Below are positions 34,254 through 42,977 of a DNA stretch of 64,000 nucleotides, in pieces; the stretch's first letter is position 1; every line of letters starts with the position of its first letter. This DNA is from Bacteroidota bacterium (GTDB lineage: Bacteria > Bacteroidota > Bacteroidia > Chitinophagales > Chitinophagaceae). The notes under the pieces were generated by a model. The model was given only the letters and a program-made list of their open reading frames with translations, did no database searches and was not told where the DNA came from. The stretch spans positions 558,001 through 622,000 of the forward strand of contig JAFAFR010000043.1 in the NCBI GenBank assembly GCA_023423405.1, written 5' to 3'. The position numbers and the translations under genes were made by a program.

Positions 34254-37062
34254 TCTTGTTGACTCCTCCCGGCAACAGGTTCAGCGGCAAGATGAATTCA
34301 AAACGGTTGGCGCCCCTGTAGCCATCCATATCGGGATCCAGCAAACGGGCATAACGGATACCAAAACTCACCGGCAACTGGTTCCACCATTTGGAATCGA
34401 TGAAAAGCTCCAGTCCGGTTGAGCGGAAGGGAATAAACCCGGTTGATTTCAGCAACTGAACGTCCTGCGCATAGGCATGATCGTAATACAGGTTGAGACG
34501 CAGGCGCATGAGGTACACGATCTGGAAAAGGCCGGCATCGGGATAACAAAGCGGGAAGCCGTAGTTAACCCCCCACTTAATACTGCGGTAATAATTCTCA
34601 CCCGCATACCCGCGGGCAAAGGGCATCTCATCTGTAAACCGGATCCCGTTGGTACTGTCGCGCCCCTGCGCCGCGCCGTTCAGCACCAGGCTGTGCGTGG
34701 GCGCCAACCCCGGGAAATAAAAATTGGCCGTCGCCAGCAACTGCTTCGAGTCAAAAAGCCGTATGGCCTGCCGGTAATGCAGCCGCAGGGTTTGCGCGAA
34801 CGGCGGATTAAACTGCATCCTGGCCTGCAGCGACTGGTTGGAAAAACGCAGGCCGTAATCCAGGTAATAATACTGCGGATCTCCAAATACCGATTTCTCC
34901 GGTTCGCGGAACCAGGCTTTGCTGTACACCAGTTGCGCCCCGGCACTGAGGTAGCGGAGAGAACGCCCCCTGCTCAGGTTCAGCGGAAGCGACAGACCCA
35001 GCGACAGTTCGGTTTCATTCCAATGTATCCGCCGGTTTTGGAAATTACCGGTCCGGTCGATGGTGTAGTGTGCGCCGGCACTGACAAAAGGAAACCACCC
35101 GCCAAACACGGCATCGAACCCAAACTGCTTAAACCTTTCGTTGCGGTTGTACACAAAGTTCAGATCTGACTGTAAGGTATTGAGCGGGTTTTGGCTCATG
35201 ACGCTGAAACTGAATTCAGGTTCTTCATAATACGGTGTCCAGCTATGGAACTGGAAAAGCCTGCTCGACTTTGGGTAACGTTCATGAACAAACGCAACAG
35301 CGGTGTCGCTGTTGCGCGTTGACACTTCCTCCGCCACGGTAAGCCGGCGGAGCGCCAGCGGATCGATCGCAGTCAGTTCTTCCGCTTCCGCCGGGCTGGT
35401 GCGGCTAATGGTTTCCGTGAGCAGTTTATGCCCCGTTGCGGTGAACTGCATCCAGGTAATCCGGCTCTGCTGCACTGTCGGCTGATAAGCGCCTGTGCGG
35501 CTGCTGTCGCTCGCTTGGGTCTCAATCTGTTCCAGTCCGCTGCCGTCGGGCCTGCAGGAAAAAAGACGGTCGCGCCCCCCGCGGGTGGCAGTGAAATAGA
35601 TCCTTGTTTCCTGCAGGCGCGGATAACCGATGACGGCCTGCTGCCAGTCGAGCAGCAGGGTTTCTGTGCCGCTCAGCGGATCAACCAGCAACAGGTTCAT
35701 TTCCCCGCTTCTTTTTCGCGCCGCCACCAAAATATCCCTGCCCGCAAAAGAAGGATGCGCATACCTGTAATGATTCGGATTGGGCACACTGTGCAGCAGT
35801 TTACCGCTGCGGTCCAGTATATCCAGCCGCATGTCTTTTCCCGGCTCCTGCCATAAGGCTACAATACTATCGGCGCCGGGCGACAGCGCAGGCGTGAAAT
35901 ATTTGGTGTGGCGCGTAAGGTTCTCCTGCCGGCCGTTATGCACATCCAGCAGCCGCAATTCGGCATAATCCTTCCATCCATACCGGACGTCGGGCACATA
36001 GGCCGAATACACAATAAAGCCGTTGGCATAAGAAAAATAAGCGTCGAGGCTCCTGTCCTTCACCCTGATCTGCTGGTCGCCTGCAGCCGTCCGGCGATAG
36101 AAGGCGCGCACCTTCGTATAGGTTGATTTTAATAGCAGCAGGTCGCCGTTTTCCATATAAACAGGGTTTTCCTCTTCTAACACCGGCGGCAGCTTCCCGG
36201 CTGTACCAACAGTTACCCCTAAGCGCTGGCGACTGTTTTCAAGCGCCGCTTCTGTAAAAGCGGAAAAACGCATCCCGGTATTTTTCCTTATGGATCTTTG
36301 CAGCGGGTAGAACAATCCCCGCATCGCCGCTGCATCGCCGGTGACTTTCTGCCAGAAAGCGTCCCCATAACGGTCACGGCCATAGGCCACCAACTGGTAG
36401 CCCAGGTCGTAATGACCCGGCACATAATCCTTGTACGATCCATTCCGCAGCTTCATATAACTGTAATGAGTACCCGCTTCCCAGAGCGAGCGGTAGCCGT
36501 CGAAAAAAGAAGGCAGTCTTCCGCGGCCCTGGCGGCTCAGCAGGGTTTCCTGGTAAACGGCATCTCCCTCAAAAAACCAATCGGGTACGCTGAGGGCATT
36601 GGCCAGTGCCTGTCCCTGCTGCCCAAGCAGGATGCTGAATACGCGCGCCAGGCCTTTATTGTAATTGCTGTATTGCTCTACGTGACGGTACTCGTGCAGG
36701 CTGAGCTGGTCGATCCAGTCGAGGCTTCCCTGCTCAAAAGGATTGGCCGGAGCCGTCAGCATAAATTCGGAACGGAAGGGAGCCAGCGAAACATACCCGT
36801 TGGAAATGGTGGTTTCTTTTTGCAGGATGATGTTTACGTGCCTGCGCCTTGTGCCGATGCTGCTGTCGGCAAGGGCATTCACGCGCGTAAGGATGGTGGC
36901 GGCCCGCTGCGCTGCGGCCGGCTGATCACGCGGGTAAATGATATTGGCATGGTCCAGCCTGATCACTTCCCATTTCAGGCTGGCGGTATTGCCGCCAAAT
37001 TGTTGCCCATAACCACGGCTCGCCAGCAATAGAAAAGCAAAACACAAGCATGTTCTGAACAT
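34219..37062 (-). CDS. Secreted fusion: HEXXH metallopeptidase-like domain, TolB-like propeller and outer-membrane barrel
   Basis: 947 residues with a signal peptide (about 1-20). Residues about 28-290 have a gluzincin-like zinc site, SLHEYRHVEQ (H123, E124, H127) with a third ligand candidate E165 in DWFFEGDAVY, 38 residues later. Residues about 300-620 are repeats typical of a TolB/WD40-type propeller (FIVYSAYVPDVRYGWKDYAELRLLDV). From about 640 the chain is barrel-like with aromatic strands (FGFDAVFGGWFPFVSAGAHYTIDR). An outer-membrane metallopeptidase is a reasonable inference; activity is untested. Convergent overlap with valS is 35 bases. Confidence 0.78.
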   Translation of the reverse strand: MFRTCLCFAFLLLASRGYGQQFGGNTASLKWEVIRLDHANIIYPRDQPAAAQRAATILTRVNALADSSIGTRRRHVNIILQKETTISNGYVSLAPFRSEFMLTAPANPFEQGSLDWIDQLSLHEYRHVEQYSNYNKGLARVFSILLGQQGQALANALSVPDWFFEGDAVYQETLLSRQGRGRLPSFFDGYRSLWEAGTHYSYMKLRNGSYKDYVPGHYDLGYQLVAYGRDRYGDAFWQKVTGDAAAMRGLFYPLQRSIRKNTGMRFSAFTEAALENSRQRLGVTVGTAGKLPPVLEEENPVYMENGDLLLLKSTYTKVRAFYRRTAAGDQQIRVKDRSLDAYFSYANGFIVYSAYVPDVRYGWKDYAELRLLDVHNGRQENLTRHTKYFTPALSPGADSIVALWQEPGKDMRLDILDRSGKLLHSVPNPNHYRYAHPSFAGRDILVAARKRSGEMNLLLVDPLSGTETLLLDWQQAVIGYPRLQETRIYFTATRGGRDRLFSCRPDGSGLEQIETQASDSSRTGAYQPTVQQSRITWMQFTATGHKLLTETISRTSPAEAEELTAIDPLALRRLTVAEEVSTRNSDTAVAFVHERYPKSSRLFQFHSWTPYYEEPEFSFSVMSQNPLNTLQSDLNFVYNRNERFKQFGFDAVFGGWFPFVSAGAHYTIDRTGNFQNRRIHWNETELSLGLSLPLNLSRGRSLRYLSAGAQLVYSKAWFREPEKSVFGDPQYYYLDYGLRFSNQSLQARMQFNPPFAQTLRLHYRQAIRLFDSKQLLATANFYFPGLAPTHSLVLNGAAQGRDSTNGIRFTDEMPFARGYAGENYYRSIKWGVNYGFPLCYPDAGLFQIVYLMRLRLNLYYDHAYAQDVQLLKSTGFIPFRSTGLELFIDSKWWNQLPVSFGIRYARLLDPDMDGYRGANRFEFILPLNLLPGGVNKTKAKPGSLLSL

Positions 37063-37102
37063 GCAAACAAATTAGTCACTAATTTCAGCGCAGCAAAAAA
37101 GA

Positions 37103-37816
37103 ATGGAACTACTGGCCCTTGCACTTGCCCCCGGAATTGCGATCGTTTGGTTCATCTATTCGATGGACCAGTACGATAAGGAGCCCCTGCGTGCCCTGGT
37201 GAAGTCTTTTTTCCTGGGTGTGCTGGCCACCCTTCCCGCCGGCCTCCTGCAACTGGCGCTGAACACTGGTCTATTGAAAATGATGTCGCCCGGCGGCTGG
37301 ACCTACTATATCCTGCTATCCTTTCCGGTGGTTGCCCTTAGTGAGGAACTTGCCAAGTTCTGCATGGTGCGGTACTACGCCTATCCCCGCCCCTTTTTCA
37401 ACGAGCCTTTTGACGGCATCATCTACTCCGTAATGGTAGCTATGGGTTTCGCCAGTTTCGAAAACCTGGGTTATGTGTGGGAGCACGGCCTCAGCACGGC
37501 GTTGCTGCGTATGTTCCTATCCGTTCCTGCACACGCCACCTTTGGTGTGCTGATGGGTTACTACATTGGCCTGGCGAAATTCACCCATACTGCAAAGGGA
37601 AGCTGGCTGATGTTACGGGGTTTACTGTTGTCGGTTCTTTTTCACGGCCTGTTCGATCTTTTCCTCTTCGTGCAGCAAGATAAAAACATTACCAGTCATA
37701 TATCGGGCGGCTATCTTTTTGGCATCGCCGTTCTGTCCTACCTGGTGGCCATAAGGCTTTCCTGGCAGGCGATTAAATTGCACCAGAATATTTCAAAGCA
37801 CAACTTTCCTTCATGA
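37103..37816 (+). CDS. PrsW-family intramembrane metalloprotease
   Basis: 237 residues with about seven hydrophobic segments. PrsW motifs are present: ALSEELAKFCMVRY (EE pair), FNEPFDGIIYSVMVAMGFASFENLGYV (E-x3-N), HATFGVLMGYYIGLA and LFHGLFDLFLF (H-x3-D). PrsW of Bacillus cleaves an anti-sigma factor; in Bacteroidota the substrate is unknown and several members act as CPBP/Abi-related proteases. The stop overlaps the next start in ATGA, so it is co-translated with the GNAT protein. Confidence 0.9.
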   Translation: MELLALALAPGIAIVWFIYSMDQYDKEPLRALVKSFFLGVLATLPAGLLQLALNTGLLKMMSPGGWTYYILLSFPVVALSEELAKFCMVRYYAYPRPFFNEPFDGIIYSVMVAMGFASFENLGYVWEHGLSTALLRMFLSVPAHATFGVLMGYYIGLAKFTHTAKGSWLMLRGLLLSVLFHGLFDLFLFVQQDKNITSHISGGYLFGIAVLSYLVAIRLSWQAIKLHQNISKHNFPS

Positions 37817-38313
37817 GCGAAGCATTGGTGATAAGAAGCGCGGATCAGGACGATATAGCCACCATTGGATACCTGGCTCACCAGATCTGGCCCGTGGCCT
37901 ATCAAAAGATAATCTCTGACACCCAGCTCAATTACATGCTGGACCTGTTCTATAGTCCCGAAGCCCTGGAGCGGCAAATCACCGAACAACAACACCATTT
38001 CATCATTGCCGAGATCGATCTCGAAGAAGTAGGCTTCGCCTCTTTCAGCAGGCTGGACGCCGCCAACTGGAAGCTGCATAAATTGTATGTGCTGCCGGGA
38101 CTGCAGGGCAGAGGCGTTGGTCGCGCACTGCTCGATATGGTGGAAGAAGAAGTGCGCACCCAGCAGGGCGCGCACCTTTTATTAAACGTCAATAAATTCA
38201 ATCCGGCCATTCGCTTCTACGAGACCATGGGCTTCCAGATCGAAAAGGAAGAGGTTATCGATATCGGCCAGGGTTATGTGATGGACGACTACGTGATGGG
38301 AAAGGACGTTTAG
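37813..38313 (+). CDS. GNAT-family N-acetyltransferase
   Basis: 166 residues. The acetyl-CoA motif is LYVLPGLQGRGVGRALLDMVEEEV (Q/R-x-x-G-x-G/A), preceded by the beta-strand IAEIDLEEVGFASF and followed by NKFNPAIRFYETMGFQ, as in RimI-like transferases. Acceptor (protein N-terminus, small molecule or antibiotic) unknown. It overlaps the PrsW-type gene by 4 bases and the following convergent gene by 4. Confidence 0.88.
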   Translation: MSEALVIRSADQDDIATIGYLAHQIWPVAYQKIISDTQLNYMLDLFYSPEALERQITEQQHHFIIAEIDLEEVGFASFSRLDAANWKLHKLYVLPGLQGRGVGRALLDMVEEEVRTQQGAHLLLNVNKFNPAIRFYETMGFQIEKEEVIDIGQGYVMDDYVMGKDV

Positions 38314-40817
38314 TGTCCCCTCCTGTCGGGCCTGCCTCCACCACCGCCACCAGAGGGCCTTCCCACGCTACCCCTGCTTTCCACCCGCGGCGCGGGAGCC
38401 GATTGTCTTTGCTGGACCTGTGGCGCCGATTGCCGTTGCGGGCTCACCTGGCGCGGTGTTTCCATTTGTCGTGGCGGTTCCGCACGTTGCGGGCTCACTC
38501 TTCTGTCGGGACTTGCGGGACGATCCACCGCCGGCCGTTCCGCACCCGGGCGATCAGCCGAAGGCCTGGTTTGTGGCTGTGACCTGCTTTCTACCCGTTG
38601 AGGCTCAGGCCTGCTCTCCGCCCTTTGTGGTTGGGGCCTTGATGTACCCACCCGCTGCGGCTGCGGCCTTACCGGTGTGTTTTCCGCCTGCGGAACAGGC
38701 CGGGCTCCAACACCTGTATTGTTTGCCCTTCCAGGCCTTCCACCCGAATAACCAGGATTGGGCCTGTTTACGCCATCTCTCGGGTTCAGATCGGGCCGGT
38801 TGGTGTATCCCGGGTTGGTCCTGCCGGGCGCCGGGCGATTGTTATCGTATCTGCCGTTGCCGGATGGACGTCCGTTATCCGGGCGGCCACTGCCAGGCCG
38901 GCCATTATTACCCGGGCGACCATTGTCCATTCCCGCCGGGCGCCGGTTGGGACGGTTCGCATAGCCATACCTGTTAACATCGTGCGTTACAATATTGGGA
39001 CGGCGGCTGTAGATATTCGGCGCCGGCCGGCTGTAACCGTAACCATTGCCATACCCGCCATAGCGGCCGCGGTTGCTCACATAAAAATGATTGTTGCGAT
39101 ATCCATAATAACCATAGTTACGGTAATAAGGTGCACAGTAGGCCGGGCGGTAAACGGAAGGTCCCCACCATCCACCGTACCAGTAATTCCAGGGACTATA
39201 ACCCCATCCATAATTGAACCAGCCGGCGCTGAAATTGAAACCGATCGACCAGCCATACCAGGGATTGTAATGCATGTTGAATCCCCAGGTATAAGGCCGC
39301 GGGAAATAATAAGCGCCGTACCAGGGCCGGTAATACCAGCCCGTGCCATATACTACCGTTGGCCCATACACGAAAGTGTTCAGGTAACCGGGTGTGTAGC
39401 CCATGTACACATAACCGGGCGTATAGTCGTATACGTATACATACTTCACATTGTATACCGGGTAGCTCGGCGGAATAAGTTCCACCTCATCCGGGCGTTC
39501 AGTGCTTACGGCCCAGGGGCCCGAAGGAGCACCCGCTTCAAACCACACGCCGTTCTCCACCAGAAAATAACGCGATTTGTATTTGATGACAGTAGAAGAA
39601 GTATTAACGGCATAGGACAAACGCGTTCCGCTGATCTTCTGGAACTCCGGTGTACCATCGTACTGAACAGCATTCGGCGTGGCATTCCGGTCCACCTTTG
39701 CGGTCTGCGGTAACTGGGCGTCCATCAGGGCATTTTTTGCTGCCGGCGTACCGGCTACACTTGCCAGCACATTGTCTTTGGACGAACCGGCCGGTATATT
39801 GGCAAAATCTGCGGGAAGGGCGTCCGCAGAAACATAGGTCCAGTTACTGTACAACGAATTGGAACGGAGCCAGCGACCGGAGATCAGCACATAATACTGT
39901 TGGGAAGCGATGTCCATGAAAATATCGTTCGGCGAATTCTCCACGTACAGCAAACCGGTATTTTCAACGGGCGTAAAACTGGCTTCCCCATTGGATTGCA
40001 CCAGTTCAGCGGGTTCCGTACTTACGATCACTTCACTCACCGGTTTGTCGGCGTTCTCTGTAAAATCGGAATTGTACTCCCTGTTATCGTCCTGCTGTGT
40101 TGCTTCTTTTGATTGCAGGCTGCTCTCCACCTTGCCGAGTGCTGCCGGCGGATAGGGTTCGTAATGATACGGCCCGGTTACAACCGCCGCTTCGTACCAA
40201 TGCTTGCCGCCATAGATATAATATTTGCCGTTGTACCGCAGGATGGTATTGGGTGAATTCACCACGGCATCCAGTCCCCATTCACTGTTGGTCTGGAAAC
40301 GCGGTTCCCCATCGATCTGTACCAGCATGGAAGGCTTGTTGCGGTAATACAGCCTGGGGGCCGTATTCACAAACTGGTTGTCGAGCTCTTTTTTCTCCTG
40401 GTTGATTTTCAGGGAAGCCTGCAGGTCGTTGGTACTCAGGGAAGCATGTGCGGCAGGCAGTGCAGCTTCAATAAAATCGCTGATCTGCCGGGTGGCCGTT
40501 TCGTCTATTTCCGCAGGAAAGCGAATGCCGGTAATGGAAAGCGACCGCAGTTCCTGCACGGCATTTCCTGCAGCCTGCGTTTGGGCATTCGCCCACAGGG
40601 TGCCGAAAACAGGCATATCCGCTCCTTTTTTCTCCAAGGCTACGGCCGACTGGAAAAGGAGCTGGTTGTTGGAAAACTGTTCCGGCTGGGGTTGGTATAT
40701 TTTCACCTGGTCGCCGTTTTCCATCTGCAAAACGAGGGGCCAGGATTGCGAAAAACCTGAAAGGCCGGTAAGCAGGGCCACCAGCAACAGGCAGGATTTT
40801 ATGGTTCGGTACAACAT
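38310..40817 (-). CDS. Secreted protein with three repeated domains, Tyr/Gly-rich middle and Arg/Pro-rich tail
   Basis: 835 residues, signal peptide to about 24 (SGFSQ). Three related units of 60-70 residues lie at about 164-222, 266-330 and 377-446, each with an I-D/N-G-x-P/A-x-F start, an N-T/S-x-N-x-I/V segment and a Y-Y/R-x-W end with GPW/Y. Residues 450-600 are Tyr/Trp/Gly-rich (WYYRPWYGAYYFPRPYTWG). The tail from about 600 is Arg/Pro/Gly/Asn low complexity (GRPGNNGRPGSGRPDNGRP) and ends in a glycine run. Database relatives are sometimes called carbohydrate-binding family V/XII; cell-surface or matrix localisation is inference. Confidence 0.78.
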   Translation of the reverse strand: MLYRTIKSCLLLVALLTGLSGFSQSWPLVLQMENGDQVKIYQPQPEQFSNNQLLFQSAVALEKKGADMPVFGTLWANAQTQAAGNAVQELRSLSITGIRFPAEIDETATRQISDFIEAALPAAHASLSTNDLQASLKINQEKKELDNQFVNTAPRLYYRNKPSMLVQIDGEPRFQTNSEWGLDAVVNSPNTILRYNGKYYIYGGKHWYEAAVVTGPYHYEPYPPAALGKVESSLQSKEATQQDDNREYNSDFTENADKPVSEVIVSTEPAELVQSNGEASFTPVENTGLLYVENSPNDIFMDIASQQYYVLISGRWLRSNSLYSNWTYVSADALPADFANIPAGSSKDNVLASVAGTPAAKNALMDAQLPQTAKVDRNATPNAVQYDGTPEFQKISGTRLSYAVNTSSTVIKYKSRYFLVENGVWFEAGAPSGPWAVSTERPDEVELIPPSYPVYNVKYVYVYDYTPGYVYMGYTPGYLNTFVYGPTVVYGTGWYYRPWYGAYYFPRPYTWGFNMHYNPWYGWSIGFNFSAGWFNYGWGYSPWNYWYGGWWGPSVYRPAYCAPYYRNYGYYGYRNNHFYVSNRGRYGGYGNGYGYSRPAPNIYSRRPNIVTHDVNRYGYANRPNRRPAGMDNGRPGNNGRPGSGRPDNGRPSGNGRYDNNRPAPGRTNPGYTNRPDLNPRDGVNRPNPGYSGGRPGRANNTGVGARPVPQAENTPVRPQPQRVGTSRPQPQRAESRPEPQRVESRSQPQTRPSADRPGAERPAVDRPASPDRRVSPQRAEPPRQMETPRQVSPQRQSAPQVQQRQSAPAPRVESRGSVGRPSGGGGGGRPDRRGH

Positions 40818-40900
40818 AATGGCGTTGTTTTAATGGTAACCGCAATACGGTTGAAAATTAGACGGTTTACAGCACAATCCGTTTAAGGATGCCCAATGGT

Positions 40901-41686
40901 TTAACGAATTGTTTGCATTTCCATCGCGGCCTTTTTCATGCCGGCCGCCTGCTCGGCGCCCAGGTATTTCTCAATCCGATTGTGGATCCAGTAGATCAGC
41001 GGGGTGCACAAAATGGCTATCGCGAACTTATAGGTATACCCCACCATGGCAATGGCCGTAACGCGGGGAAAGCTGAACCCTAGTGAGAAATACAGGTAAA
41101 TGTATGAAACAACCACAGTATCAACCAGTTGAGAAAATAGTGTGGATACCGTAGCGCGCATCCAGATCCGCTTTTCCCCCGTCAGTTTTTTGATTTGCCG
41201 GAACACGGTGGCGTCGGCTACCTGTCCTACCAGGAAGGCCGTGAGGGAGGCCACGATGATGCTCATCCCCTGCCCGATGACCTGCGTGTAAGCGGCCTGC
41301 ATATCCGGAACGCCTTTATCCTGCTGCGACGACTGCCACCAGCCGGCCGGCACGGTATGGATCGACAGGTAAAAAACCAGGAAGGCGAAAGCGATAAGCC
41401 CGGCCGTGAGCACGGACAAAAAACGTACACCCTTTACACCGTAATATTCATTGATGGTATCGGTCATGATAAAAACCACCGGCCAGGGCAGCACTCCCAC
41501 GGTAAGGTCAAAAGAAAGTCCCGATTCCCCCAGCAGGCTGAAACTGGCCCTGGACAGGCCCAGGGTTTCTTCGAGGCTGAAAATTTTCACCCCCACCACT
41601 TCGGCAAGAATGGCATTGGTGATAAAAAATCCGCCGAGGAATATAAAAAGACGGGTGGGTTTGTCCTTAATGATATTGTGGATCAT
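40901..41686 (-). CDS. Queuosine precursor transporter (YhhQ/VUT family)
   Basis: 261 residues, polytopic, with the conserved family core TDTINEYYGVKGVRFLSVLTAGLIAFAF and a C-terminal RVTAIAMVGYTYKFAIAILCTPLIYW. YhhQ proteins import queuine or preQ0/preQ1 across the inner membrane for tRNA modification. No queuosine genes are nearby, so the substrate is assigned by family only. It overlaps the upstream small membrane protein in ATGA. Confidence 0.88.
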   Translation of the reverse strand: MIHNIIKDKPTRLFIFLGGFFITNAILAEVVGVKIFSLEETLGLSRASFSLLGESGLSFDLTVGVLPWPVVFIMTDTINEYYGVKGVRFLSVLTAGLIAFAFLVFYLSIHTVPAGWWQSSQQDKGVPDMQAAYTQVIGQGMSIIVASLTAFLVGQVADATVFRQIKKLTGEKRIWMRATVSTLFSQLVDTVVVSYIYLYFSLGFSFPRVTAIAMVGYTYKFAIAILCTPLIYWIHNRIEKYLGAEQAAGMKKAAMEMQTIR

Positions 41687-41988
41687 AACTGGCTATTGCC
41701 TAAAGATAACCAACCTGTAAAGAAAAAGAAAAGAACCGCCTGCACCAGCAGGAAGGCAAGATTGACCACCAGGATCCATTTTTCTTTTTCGCGCTGCTTT
41801 CTTCCCGCAGGCAGCAGCAGGCTCACCAGGCAAAACAGGTTCAGCACCGGCGATACCACCAGCCCGGTTACAATGAGGGAAGAAGCCAGCGCCGTTCCCT
41901 GCGCGAAGGGATAAAAACGCATCACCATAGCCGTTAGAAAAGCCAGGTTGGCGATAAAAGCCATTTTGCGGAGAATGGAAAAAAACAT
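41683..41988 (-). CDS. Small membrane protein of unknown function, co-translated with the queuosine transporter
   Basis: 101 residues from ATG 41988 (MFFSILRKMAFIANLAFLTAMVMRF). Three hydrophobic segments are visible, the last VVNLAFLLVQAVLFFFFTGWL. A longer frame from 42051 would enter the divergent glycosyltransferase gene and is unlikely. Four-base overlap with the transporter suggests functional coupling, but no family is recognised. Confidence 0.7.
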   Translation of the reverse strand: MFFSILRKMAFIANLAFLTAMVMRFYPFAQGTALASSLIVTGLVVSPVLNLFCLVSLLLPAGRKQREKEKWILVVNLAFLLVQAVLFFFFTGWLSLGNSQL

Positions 41989-42022
41989 AAGCACAGCAAA
42001 TTTGCGCTTAATTTGCCATTTC

Positions 42023-42940
42023 ATGGCAGGTATCAGCATCATCATCATCACCTATAACCGCCCGGCAGACAGCCTTTCGCTGTTGCAGGACATACAGCGC
42101 CTGCAGCACCGCGAGCGTTTGCTGCAGGAAGTGATACTGCTGAACAATGCGTCCACGGCCGATTACAGCGAAGTGACCGTCTGGTTGAATACAGCCGTTG
42201 ACTTTCCCGCCCGACTGGTAGACGCGCCGGAAAACCTGGGCGTTTCTCGGGGAAGAAATTATGCCGCTGCGATGGCCACGGGCGATTTTCTTTTTTTTCT
42301 CGACGACGATACCTGCCTCGAAGACCCCGAACTGCTGCTTAAAATTGAGCAGGCATTCGCCAGGCCCGTTGCCGGTAACCGGCCCATGGGTGTAATGGGC
42401 TGCAAAGTCTACTATGCCGAGAACAGGCAAATACAGCAAACGGCTTTCCCGCACAAGGATTTTGAAGGCCACCGCGACCTGCCCTTTTTCCTCACCAGCT
42501 ACTATGTGGGTTGCGCGCATATTTTTCGCCGTGCGGCCTGGCTGGCGGCCGGCCCCTATCCCGTTGGTTTTTTCTATGGTATGGAAGAATACGACGAAAG
42601 CTACCGGGTGCTGGAAGCCGGTTATTGCATCGCCTACGACGCCAGCCTTGAAGTGTTTCACAAAGAATCGCCCCTGGGCCGCAAGCCCCGCGCCGAACAG
42701 CTCCGGCACATGTGGGTCAACAAATCGACCGTGGCCTGGAAATACCTGCCCCTTCCCTATTTCCTTACCACAACCCTTGCCTGGAGCGGCTTTTACCTGC
42801 AGCAGACCGGTGGACAGTTCAAAGAATTCTTCAGGGGCTGGAAAGAAGTGCTGGCCATTCCCCGCAGGCACCAAAAACAGCCGGTAGGAAGCGGCACGAT
42901 GGCCTATTTGCGAAGCGTGAAAGCACGATTGTGGTTCTGA
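42023..42940 (+). CDS. Family 2 glycosyltransferase
   Basis: 305 residues from ATG 42023 (MAGISIIIITYNRPADSL), the natural GT2 start; upstream in-frame codons are not needed. GT-A features: ITYNRP nucleotide-sugar site, FFLDDDTCLEDPEL (DDD metal site) and FYGMEEYDESYRVLEAGY, the E-x-D-x-x-R region. It begins a right-facing polysaccharide cluster with the YfhO gene 37 bases after it. Sugar and acceptor unknown. Confidence 0.9.
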   Translation: MAGISIIIITYNRPADSLSLLQDIQRLQHRERLLQEVILLNNASTADYSEVTVWLNTAVDFPARLVDAPENLGVSRGRNYAAAMATGDFLFFLDDDTCLEDPELLLKIEQAFARPVAGNRPMGVMGCKVYYAENRQIQQTAFPHKDFEGHRDLPFFLTSYYVGCAHIFRRAAWLAAGPYPVGFFYGMEEYDESYRVLEAGYCIAYDASLEVFHKESPLGRKPRAEQLRHMWVNKSTVAWKYLPLPYFLTTTLAWSGFYLQQTGGQFKEFFRGWKEVLAIPRRHQKQPVGSGTMAYLRSVKARLWF

Positions 42941-42977
42941 TGTCTTATTTTGCCGCCCAAACCGCAAAACTGGTCTA

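Noticed and set aside
37048..37064. Palindrome GCATGTTC-t-GAACATGC at the start of the outer-membrane fusion gene
   Set aside because: It overlaps the start codon and first codons of the gene and has no partner site; one copy is not enough to call an operator.
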